A stretch of 64,000 nt of DNA, taken from Dastarcus helophoroides. Taxonomy: Eukaryota > Arthropoda > Insecta > Coleoptera > Bothrideridae. Location of the stretch: assembly GCA_028583605.1 (NCBI GenBank), contig CM053329.1:13378501-13442500 (forward strand). Direction: 5' to 3'. Shown here piece after piece: positions 56,901-64,000 of the stretch. Numbering within the stretch: the first letter of the stretch is position 1; each line of letters starts with the position of its first letter. The translations under genes were made by a program, and so were the position numbers. The notes beneath the pieces are model-generated. The model saw nothing but the letters and a program-made list of their open reading frames with translations. It ran no database searches and was not told where the DNA came from.

Positions 56901-59095
56901 GAAAAATTCAGACTTTATTAAATTTTGAGTTTTTTTCAAAATTTGGATGTTTAATCCAAATATTTAATTCTTTTTTTGTCAACATTTTCGCATTAAAAGC
57001 GTTTCGTTGCTTTGTTTATTTTTTACATCGAAACAAACTTAGTACGAAACTAGGTAATGTAGATTTTTTTGTTAGTTTGTTGTTGAAATATTAAGAACAG
57101 AAAATTTCGAAATTTATAGAAACAAAAATCAATAAAATAATAAAAAAACAAAAATTGCAATCTTAATTATTTTGAAACGTTAAAACTTCGAGACCAAATC
57201 GTATTTTCAAAGTTAAAGATAAAGTTTCATGAAAACTTAATTAATAACACAATGAATTTATAATAATGAATATTAGTTAAAGTTGTACAATTTGTGGTAC
57301 AAGAATAATTAATTATTGGGTGAAACCTACCCCAAATATGTAAAAATTTAACATAACTGAAATTGAAAGATAAAAATAAAAATGGGGAGTGGTAAAGATA
57401 AACATTTAAAATAAAAAGTAACCAAACATCACAAGTAAACTAGAACAACATGAACGTCGCACTAAAGCATTTTTAAAATATACTAATTTGATTATACCTG
57501 AAATTATCGTACACCAAGCAATACATCATTTGATAGATACCAAAACCATTTAAATGACTCGACTATTAATTTTTATAGGTACAAAATGTTGGGTTACTTA
57601 AATTGTTTAAAAATGTCTTATCATTCATAAGCATTCACATTATAACACCTTCAAAATCGAATGCAGTATTTAAAAAATAAATCAAATTTGTAGGAATAAA
57701 AATGAAAACGCTTCCTAAGAATTAACCGTATCCTTCAAGCCATAAATTGCCAAATTCTTTCAACAAAAAATTCCCTAAATTAAACTTCCACATCATTTGT
57801 GACTTGTAAAAAGCCACTTCTGTAGAAATTTCAATATTTTTTTATAATAATGTTGTGCCTTTGTTGATAAATGTTCCTTTGACAAATTACTTTTTTGTCT
57901 AAAAAATTGTTGAAACAAATTAGGGAGTTATTTAAACTAATTTCGACTTTCTCCTGAAATTTCGGTTCTCAACGTTTCGATTTTTTTTATCATCTTAGCT
58001 ACCAAATACGTGACACTTTCACAAAATTTACTTTTTCAAAATTTAGACATTTTCAGAATGCAAACCAAACATTTTAGCGGTGTCCGTTTATAATGAACCT
58101 GCTTAATACGAATTTTTGCCTAAAACAATCTATAAGGTACAGACGGTATTATTATTTATCGTTTAATGTGAATTTCGCTTACAATGAACTGATTTTTATG
58201 GTTTTATGAGGTTCGTTATAAGCAGATACCACTGTAGAAGTTAGCAACTACCTTTTATATCATTTTTCGAAACATAATAAAACAGTGTTCAAATTTCTTG
58301 CTACTTATAACTTATCGTTTTTCAGCTACATCCCATAAATCATATAAATTAAATCACTGAACCTGCCTTTGTGATGTGACCATTTCTGTGTTTTTTGGCC
58401 AGCTTTGACAGTCTCTGCATTTGCTCCTTTCCATGATCTTTAACCTTCCCAGGAGTTGAAGTCGGTACATTGCCGTCCGCCTCAACGTTAGGCCACACTC
58501 GTAAATCGAGCATTCCCTACCACAACGAAGCATAATATAATAACGATTTAACTTTTTCACAGCAATGTTGCACCTGTCTGAAGAGCCCATGTTTACTAAA
58601 TAAAGAAATTGTAGTGCCGCCGACCGGTCCCATTTTATTTGGTCCAATACAGTCGTATATAGTTAGGGCTAATTGGGAAGTACGTGGTAGGTCGTTAAAT
58701 TGCACGGGAAGGGTCAACCACTCATTCCAACTGAAACATAACCATTGCAGTATTAAATGGATCTCACTGTGGGGAATTAGCCTCACTTCCATCTTGTGGT
58801 AAATGCTTTATAAGATGTACTTATGGGGAGAGAGAGTGGCTCATTCTTGTCATATATTTGACAAACTACGAGTAAATCTGAGCATCCCTCCTGGTACAAT
58901 CCAGAATATTTAAGCATGGGATCTTCCAACAATTTATCATATTCGGGCTTTTGCCGCTTGCCCTCCAAAGTGCCTCTAAAAAAAGGGGTGCTTGACAATG
59001 CATTTATTGGATGATTTGACTCACATTTTAATTTGGACTTTGCTCGAAATTGACGAACTATATACATAATGAAACTTATCATTTAGTTCTTCCAT
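38968..59095 (-). CDS. Pik3c3: Class III phosphatidylinositol 3-kinase catalytic subunit Vps34 (complete, 10 exons, 929 aa)
   Basis: Minus-strand coding exons: 59095-59025, 58975-58787, 58730-58574, 58516-58367, 49055-48837, 48448-47995, 41681-41272, 40731-40164, 39587-39248, 39199-38968. They total 2790 nt and every phase fits. The C2 domain (about residues 20-190) has [35 protein letters not shown] and VGGTTISLF. The helical region has [34 protein letters not shown] and [12 protein letters not shown] polar Asn/Ser-rich insert follows (about 417-510). The kinase has [20 protein letters not shown], catalytic loop GVGDRHMDN and activation segment [18 protein letters not shown], ending with a Vps34-type tail helix. 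It makes PI3P from phosphatidylinositol on endosome and autophagosome membranes, with Vps15 and Beclin-1/Atg6. Intron 4 appears to be GC-AG and 9.3 kb; intron 6 is 6.3 kb of minisatellite. Length is close to fly and human Vps34. Confidence 0.95.
40817..41135. mobile_element. hAT MITE in Vps34 intron 7
   Basis: Ends TAGTGTTTCCCAAAGTGTG and GTTTGGGAAACACTG (terminal inverted repeats with a few mismatches), 319 bp, flanked by CTCTATTG (40809-40816) and CTCTACTG (41136-41143), an 8 bp target-site duplication with one change. No transposase. Confidence 0.82.
41745..47930. repeat. 6.2 kb purine-rich minisatellite (21 bp-type unit) in Vps34 intron 6
   Basis: Variants of GACCAGCTGGAAGAACAAGAA fill almost the whole intron. 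The clearest run is at 45055-45240, where seven-codon units read [14 protein letters not shown] on the plus strand. Larger blocks are duplicated inside: about 43190-43420, 43670-43890 and 44190-44420; also 42640-42830 against 42270-42440, and 47060-47170 against 47410-47520. Very little T on the plus strand means few stops, so open frames in all directions are by-products. The array ends about 65 bp before the exon at 47995. Confidence 0.88.
49085..49235. mobile_element. Palindromic fold-back element (g), collapsed
   Basis: A left Penelope-tail arm in reverse (TTGTCCCCTGAAACCAAGAA, CTCTAACGCG) joins directly to a short right arm (AACAAGATTTGTATATC, ATAACCAAGCACCAGTCCG). The hammerhead region has been lost, leaving ACGCGT at the join. 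Confidence 0.68.
49470..49610. mobile_element. Possible hAT-derived fragment
   Basis: CAGGGCTTCGAACC at 49470 looks like a hAT terminus and is followed by repeated CGGTTTTCG words. No matching right terminus is clear. Confidence 0.35.
50510..50587 (+). mobile_element. Single Penelope-tail fragment (h)
   Basis: TTAATCTTTCTTGGTTTCGT through GATAACCAAGGACCAGTCC and GTTCCACC. It is only the distal tail, without the hammerhead and without an inverted partner. Confidence 0.72.
52555..52715. mobile_element. 161 bp ribozyme-bearing insertion (retrozyme- or SINE-like)
   Basis: A normal-complexity island in simple-sequence filler, flanked by TTTCAATAAAG at 52544-52554 and 52716-52726, read as an 11 bp target-site duplication. 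TTTCAATAAAG-like words recur in this filler, so chance cannot be excluded. Nearly the whole insert is a long imperfect hairpin with a hammerhead core at its centre. No coding frame and no poly-A tail seen. Confidence 0.65.
52588..52685 (+). ncRNA. Type I hammerhead ribozyme with extended helix I
   Basis: Core CTGACGA (52622-52628), helix II GATCT/AGATC (52629-52633, 52638-52642) with loop AACA, GAAA (52643-52646). Helix III is ACC/GGT (52646-52648, 52649-52651), A52652 is the predicted cleavage residue. Helix I starts CCAAA/TTTGG (52617-52621, 52653-52657). After an internal loop it continues through GAGTTGG/CCAAACTTC and AACATTTATTAG/CTAATAAATGTT (52588-52599, 52674-52685). Every conserved core base is present. 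Helix III has no loop, so cleavage might need a dimer. It lies antisense to Vps34. Confidence 0.8.
53346..56960. repeat. Degenerate simple-sequence filler in Vps34 intron 4, T-rich on plus strand
   Basis: Variants of AAATTTCGACTTTTTTGAAA, the reverse-complement composition of the block to its left. Contains one LINE 3' end (53984-54205). No gene seen. Confidence 0.8.
53984..54205 (-). mobile_element. LINE 3' end with reverse-transcriptase ORF C-terminus
   Basis: The minus-strand frame 54194-53997 reads [18 protein letters not shown] and [13 protein letters not shown], the usual ORF2 C-terminus of Jockey/CR1-like LINEs. The TAA is followed almost at once by a poly-A run (53984-53992 on the plus strand as T). 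Upstream coding sequence is lost by 5' truncation. It holds the empty TTAA site that is filled in the copy at 28922-29345. Confidence 0.8.
56961..58072. other. Distal part of Vps34 intron 4, nothing recognised
   Basis: AT-rich sequence of more normal complexity than the filler, with no coding segment, repeat terminus or RNA gene recognised. Confidence 0.55.
58078..58240. mobile_element. pogo-like MITE in Vps34 intron 4
   Basis: The left end GCGGTGTCCGTTTATAATGA and the right end GGTTCGTTATAAGCAGATAC then CACTGTA are imperfect inverted repeats of pogo/Tigger style (CAGTGGTATCTGCTTATAAC on the minus strand). TA flanks the right end. About 160 bp, no transposase. Confidence 0.6.
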
Positions 59096-59457
59096 AATTA
59101 CGCACTATTTAAAAACATTAACGCTTTTTTATTGTATATTTACAAATTTCATTGCGAAGTTTGACAATCATATGTTTTCTGTCAAAGTTGTCAAAAGTGA
59201 CATTTGAAAACTAATTATTTGAATGTTTTATTAATTCCAAGTTTTTATATTAAATAGATATAAAATTTCATTAGCAGTACATAAACACATTAGCTAAAAA
59301 CAGTTTCTTACGAATTTATACACTAAAACGCCATTAATTTGTAAAATAATCTTGGTTTTTTATTTCTGGTTGGTAGCATTGTAGTTGAAGCAGTTTACGG
59401 ATTGTAACGTTGCCAATTTATGCAAATTTTAAGCAAATTTAAATTATAGACAAAACT

Positions 59458-59479
59458 GTTACGTCACGGTCGCCATTTT
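59458..59479 (-). promoter_or_regulatory. YY1/Pho-like plus CRE-like composite motif, Vps34 side
   Basis: On the minus strand it reads ATGGCGACCGTGACGTAAC after an A run. AAATGGCG is a YY1/Pleiohomeotic-type core and TGACGTAA an ATF/CREB-type site. It lies 363 bp upstream of the Vps34 start codon, in the gene's own orientation. The near-identical motif at 61515-61536 supports function. Confidence 0.55.
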
Positions 59480-61514
59480 TGTTGATAGAGATCAGGTTCT
59501 AGGCAAAATAGGTTAGGTTAAACGTGTAAAATGCAATAAAATTGTTAAGAACACTATTGTTTTTCCTTTAAATAATTATTTTACGGAAAATGATTTCTAT
59601 GGCACATACCATACGGCTGTAGCAACGTTTGATTATCAATTAGTAAGTCAAATCAATGCAAATTTGCTTTAAGAAAATATTTTAAAACTATAAAACTTTT
59701 CATGCGAAACTCGCTCTAGTTCTTTAATTTCATTTCATTACTTCGATTGCAAATGTTCACTTTCAAATTTACTTTTTTTAAATTAAGCAACGACTTCTCG
59801 TTTGAAAAATACAAGCATTTGAAATATCGAAACGTCCTCTAATGCCATTTTAGGTTAGGTTAGAAAAATTCGATTTTTTTCTCAAGACTTCTAAAGAAGT
59901 GTTAGATTTGAAAGGCTTGCGAAAATTTAAAATGTAATATTAAAACTTAGAACTTTTTCTTACAATCTCTAAAAATTTTTACTTCCAAAAATGTTGATTT
60001 TTTTAAATTTTGACTTTAAGCTGGAAATGGTAAACTTAGTCGAATGTTTTCCAAGAAATTTTAAATTCCTAGTGGAAATTTTAACTTTTTTCAAAAGATT
60101 TTAAATTTGTACATTCAGATTAGACTTGTTTCTTCAAATTTGGAATTTCAATCGACTTTTTTCTCAGAGGAACGTTAAGAATCTGTGCGTAAATTTAAAG
60201 TATTAACTTAAAGTTTCTAGTTTTTTCCGAAAAACTTGAAGGTGAATTCGGAAATCACAAATATTTAAAACTCGGAATGCTTCAAAAAGTCGAAATTTTG
60301 AGAATAAACCAGAAATATTTTAAAGGTCAGGATTTTTTTCTATTTGTTGTTCTCTATTTGTTTCTCTTTCTTATGACTATCCATTTCTTCTGAAAATTTT
60401 ACCTTTTATTCAAAATTAAAAGTTTACGCTTTTATTTAAATTTTCCCTAAAATTTTAACTTAATCATAAATAACTTTGGAAATATTTTTCCCTAAATCTT
60501 TAGTTTGTTTTTTAAATTTAAATACGCCTTCAAATTCTTGACTTTTATCCTCAAAATTTGACTTTGTTTTTTAGATTTGGAAGTCAAATTCAAATTTTCG
60601 ACTTTTTTTCTAAAAATTTCGTGAAACGTTGTGTTATTTGAAGTACTCTATATAATTTTGATATTAATCTAAAAATTTGGAGGTTTTTCTTAATATAATT
60701 AATTTTTTTCTTATGTGTTTTAACCTTTTTCCAGATTTTTTTCACTTTCATTTTCTTTTAAAATCCTGACTTAAAGCTTGAAATGTTGACTTTTTCTATA
60801 AATACCTACGCGTTGATGGATACTATATTAAATCAACGACATACGTAATCGATCTTTTTTCTAAAAATGTCAACTATGTTTTTTAATTATCGAATTTTCA
60901 TGTTTAATTTTGTCTTTGGTTTCAGCAATAATTAACTCCTATTTGAAAACTTCGAGTTTATGACTGATAATAATAATAATTCAACGTAGATGCTCAAAAT
61001 TTTGGCAAATATAAAGGAAAATATAAATAGTGTTTGTCAAAATGTTAACAAAAAAATGAAAATGAAATCAAAAGATTGACAACATTTGACAAATATTTTG
61101 GCTTTAGATTTAAAATTGCAACAAAAATCTTGTTAATTTTTCAAAATTTTAAAGAAATTTCATAATTTCCCAGTAATTTTAAATATCTTGTTTTTGCATC
61201 ATTTTTAATTTTTCCCTTTCTTCTGGAAATTTAACAAATATGTGTTTGCATAAAATATTTACAAAGATTCTTTTTTTCTCCAAAAAAAAAACAGAATAGT
61301 TTTATAATGTTGAATTATACCAAGAGACTATTTTTTTTTAATAATATAGTTCTTACATCTAAAGTAAGGTAAAATTAACACGGTAAGGTGAAAAGTCGAC
61401 GAAAATTTGACTAAAATCAGCTTCATTTTACGTGCGGAGGTCGTCTTGCGTCTCCCCGAACGGTCGATTGCATACTAATATAGTGTTATATGCGAGCTTC
61501 CCTTCGTCGACTGC

Positions 61515-61536
61515 AAAATGGCGGCCGTGACGTAAC
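61515..61536 (+). promoter_or_regulatory. YY1/Pho-like plus CRE-like composite motif, hnRNP M-like gene side
   Basis: Plus strand ATGGCGGCCGTGACGTAAC after AAA. It differs from the Vps34-side motif at one base in 22 and has the same orientation relative to its gene, 245 bp upstream of the start codon. Another YY1-like core (GGCCATTTTG) is at 61662-61671. Confidence 0.55.
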
Positions 61537-61724
61537 CCCTCTAAAATATAATGTGTTTGGTATGATTTTGGATGCGGCAACGTCGCAATTTTTTTGTCAT
61601 TTTTAATCTGCTCGCGGTTGGCATCCTTTGTGCGCGGACGTAGCGGCTAGCGGCGTCAGTCGGCCATTTTGTCAAGTTAGTGGCGTTGTTTGGTGTCATC
61701 GTGTCTCGCTTTACAAAATTCTAA

Positions 61725-61779
61725 GGTAATTTCAACATTATAACTCCAAATCGCACTCAAAATAACGCGTAAATTCCAG
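61725..61779 (+). other. Probable 55 nt intron in the 5' UTR of the hnRNP M-like gene
   Basis: TTCTAAG|GTAATT at 61725 and TTCCAG at 61774-61779 give a GT-AG intron that ends one base before the start codon. The size fits the other small introns in the window. Inference from splice signals only. Confidence 0.5.
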
Positions 61780-61780
61780 A

Positions 61781-62359
61781 ATGGACTCAACCGAAGAAAG
61801 AGACCGCTCCAGGGACCGTTCCCGCAGAGATAGAGGCACCCGCTTTTCGGAGAACAGCCGGGACAGGAGTACCGATAGAGGTAGAGATCGCGCCAGCATG
61901 AAATCCTCGAATTGTAGGGTCTTTGTCTCTAATATTCCGTACGAGTATCGTTGGCAGGATCTCAAAGATTTGTTTAGAACGGAAGTCGGGGATGTTCAGT
62001 TTGTCGAGTTGTTCGTTGACGAGAATGATAAGTCTAGGGGTTGTGGCGTTGTCGAATTCGCCGATCCGGCTCACGTCAAAAAATGTCTCGAAGTAATGCA
62101 ACGTTTCGAAGTGAAGAGTCGCAAGTTGGTCATTAAGGAGGATGTGGGCAATGCTAGGGATAAGTATGGTAGCATCGTTGGGGGTAAGAGGGGGCGCGAC
62201 CGTGGCGATCGGTTCGATGCTCCGGTGGCTCGTAGGGTTGGTGGAGGCGGCGGCGGTGATGACGTCGGCAAATGGGGCAATACTTATGGTCTCAGTCCAG
62301 AGTTCTTAGAATCCCTCGAGATCGATGTTCCTCTTTGCAATCGAGTATTTGTTGCTAGT
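61781..62359 (+). CDS. hnRNP M / Rumpelstiltskin-like RNA-binding protein, first coding exon (continues past window)
   Basis: ATG at 61781; the exon ends at 62359 (GTTGCTAGT|GTAAGT), 193 codons, phase 0. Residues 1-40 are rich in RD/RS dipeptides (DRSRDRSRRDRG). RRM1 spans about 45-120, with RNP2-like VFVSNI and RNP1-like KSRGCGVVEF. A glycine run (VGGGGGGD) and NTYGLSPEFLESL follow, and the exon stops within the start of RRM2 (NRVFVAS). The order RD-rich N-terminus, RRM1, Gly-rich linker, RRM2 matches hnRNP M, MYEF2 and fly Rumpelstiltskin, nuclear RNA-binding proteins acting in splicing and mRNA localisation. Further exons are to the right. The symbol is left blank because only part is visible. 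Confidence 0.85.
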
Positions 62360-64000
62360 GTAAGTATCTAACTGGTTGGTATCTTGTTGGGTAGTGAAAG
62401 CATTTTTTTTGACGTTTAAACTTCCTTTTCACTGTGTTATTATTGATTTGGTTGTCTGAAATCAGCTGGAACAACTACAAATATTTTTTAACGATCATTA
62501 AATTAATCGATTTGACCGTGTTGTTCCAGGTGTATTGTATTATTTATTCCAGACCAAAATTTCAGTCAAAATTCTGTTTTGTTTCCTAATAAATTTATTT
62601 AATTGATATTTGGCAAATTTGGGGCCTCAATTTTATGGTTTCATCATCTAATCTAAATTTTACTAAATGATCCCATTTTATAAGGCAGCAGTAAGGCTTA
62701 ATTGCACTCAGGTTGACAATTCTCTTGAAAATTCAGTATTCGAAAAACTAATGTATGTTTCTTATTTTTTTTTATGAAAGTTGACCGTGTTGTTGAGAAA
62801 CTGTTAAGCCTTTGTTTTTATTGGGAGTTAAAATTTCTTAAGATCAAGGTGTTTAAATAATTGGACTTGCAGAAGTATCGTTGGACACAAAATGCCTTTC
62901 AGTCGCAAGTTTCATTCTTAAGGAGGAAAGCATTAAGAACCGCCATATGAGAGGGCTAAAGCTAGCGAAGAATTATATTTATTTATTTCTCTAATATCTA
63001 ACAACAACAGTAACGTCAATTTCAATTTATCATGTGAACAATTTTCTGGAAACAGGCCAATAGACCCCAATTTATGATGATAAAACTTTGTGTTTGGTGA
63101 TATATTTTGGCTGAATTTGGTCACATTTGGTTATTTTTTGAATTAGTAAATAACTCATAGCACTTGAATTTGTTTTTTGGAGCTTGGATCAGGAAGGTTG
63201 ATTCAGGATGTAACGTTTTTTTGCTTGGTTTGTGTGCTTAATTGGTTGAAATCTTGATCTCTTAATTTTTAGAAAGCTTATGGTCGTAATTGGAAAAACG
63301 ATTTATAGCGTAGTAAGTCGTTCAATTTAGTTTGTTTTACGTAAAGTTGACTTGAGAAGAATTATGATTCTATGGTTCGTAATATTTATCCATTATGTCT
63401 GCAGAAATCTTGAAAAGTCACACCCTCATTATTGTTGATGTTATTTAAATGTGTTCCACTCATTATCTTGCATTGGGTGTTTTGGTGTCACTTAATGTAA
63501 TTAACAAATGTCAGTTTTGGTTTTTATTAGAGAAATTTGTTAACAAAATTAGTAAAAAGTGTTTTCTACTTAACATGAATTTTTTTTAAATAATTTCATA
63601 TAAAAATGAGTATAAGGTTGAAATATCTGGTGTTAGTTTTGCTAGAATTCACTTTTAAAATTTCAATGATCAATGTGGCCAAGTTGGGGAATGACTAAAA
63701 TTAGGACGTCATACCATTACTGCCAGTTCGTGTAACCTATGGTTAACTTGTACGGCTTGTGGTCGAACCAAGCTTGAGCAACGGTCCCTGCAAAATAAAG
63801 AAATACAATTAATTGTACACATCATTAAGTGAAATTGAAGCTACGAGAAGAAAGAGTATGAACATTTCCACCTTTTTGTTCAATGTTTTCTTATTGAAAA
63901 CTAGTTGATATGTCACCCGACCCCCTCACTGCTTTCTTTATTGTGTTAGATGAATAGATTTTTTTTTAAATTTCGACGTTTTCCAAAATTCGATTTTTTT
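62360..64000. other. Intron of the hnRNP M-like gene, nothing else recognised
   Basis: AT-rich intronic sequence without a second exon or recognised transposon end. It ends in the AAATTTCGA-type filler at 63960-64000. Confidence 0.6.

Larger units (their letters stand above)
59096..61780. promoter_or_regulatory. Divergent intergenic region between Vps34 and the hnRNP M-like gene
   Basis: 2.7 kb between the start codons of two genes transcribed away from each other. The outer parts (59400-59530 and 61430-61700) are richer in GC and CpG. The middle (about 59890-61370) is AT-rich filler. No other gene seen. Transcription starts cannot be placed from sequence alone. Confidence 0.6.

Noticed and set aside
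59511..59862. GGTTAGGTTA words resembling the insect telomere repeat TTAGG
   Set aside because: Only two units at each of two places (about 59511 and 59854), easily due to chance. Not an interstitial telomere tract.
63720..63800. Possible small RNA gene near CTTGTGGTCGAACCAAGC
   Set aside because: A short local hairpin only. No tRNA arms or box elements could be assembled. No convincing tRNA gene was found anywhere in the window.

Overview
The window looks like nuclear DNA of an insect, most likely a beetle (order is inference). It is very AT-rich, its genes have 48-57 nt introns mixed with introns of 6-12 kb, and it carries insect-type transposons (Penelope-like, BEL/Pao, Ty3/gypsy, Jockey/CR1-type LINE, hAT, pogo and piggyBac-like). 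Everything here is read by eye from the sequence; no database search was run.

Four host genes can be assembled exon by exon. (1) The 3' part of a secreted CAP/antigen-5-like gene (+, 5698-7455). (2) A complete mitochondrial aldehyde dehydrogenase, ALDH2-like, 515 aa (+, four exons, 14685-29890), with an 11.6 kb first intron full of satellites. (3) A complete class III phosphatidylinositol 3-kinase, Vps34/Pik3c3, 929 aa (-, ten exons, 59095-38968). (4) The first coding exon of an hnRNP M/Rumpelstiltskin-like RNA-binding protein (+, 61781-62359), which continues beyond the window. Genes 3 and 4 are divergent. Each has, upstream and in its own orientation, the same YY1-like plus CRE-like motif.

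The rest is repeats. 1-9.2 kb: a Penelope-like element tail, a 1.67 kb duplication, and palindromic fold-back elements built from the Penelope tail. 9.5-14.5 kb: an array of short hairpins inside a higher-order duplication. 16.3-22.1 kb: a ~210 bp satellite in ALDH intron 1, broken by a solo LTR. 22.1-26.2 kb: degenerate A-rich filler. 30.1-36.2 kb: a decayed BEL/Pao element between ~325 bp inverted repeats. 36.3-38.8 kb: a decayed gypsy element. 41.7-47.9 kb: a purine-rich 21-bp-unit minisatellite in a Vps34 intron. 49.6-57 kb: simple-sequence filler whose strand asymmetry flips at about 53.35 kb.

The most notable finds are hammerhead self-cleaving ribozyme motifs. One family lies in the Penelope-like 3' end and its palindromic derivatives, with intact cores at 325-373 and 6890-6936, the latter on the sense strand of a CAP-gene intron. 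A second, unrelated hammerhead at 52588-52685 lies in a 161 bp insertion with an apparent 11 bp target-site duplication.
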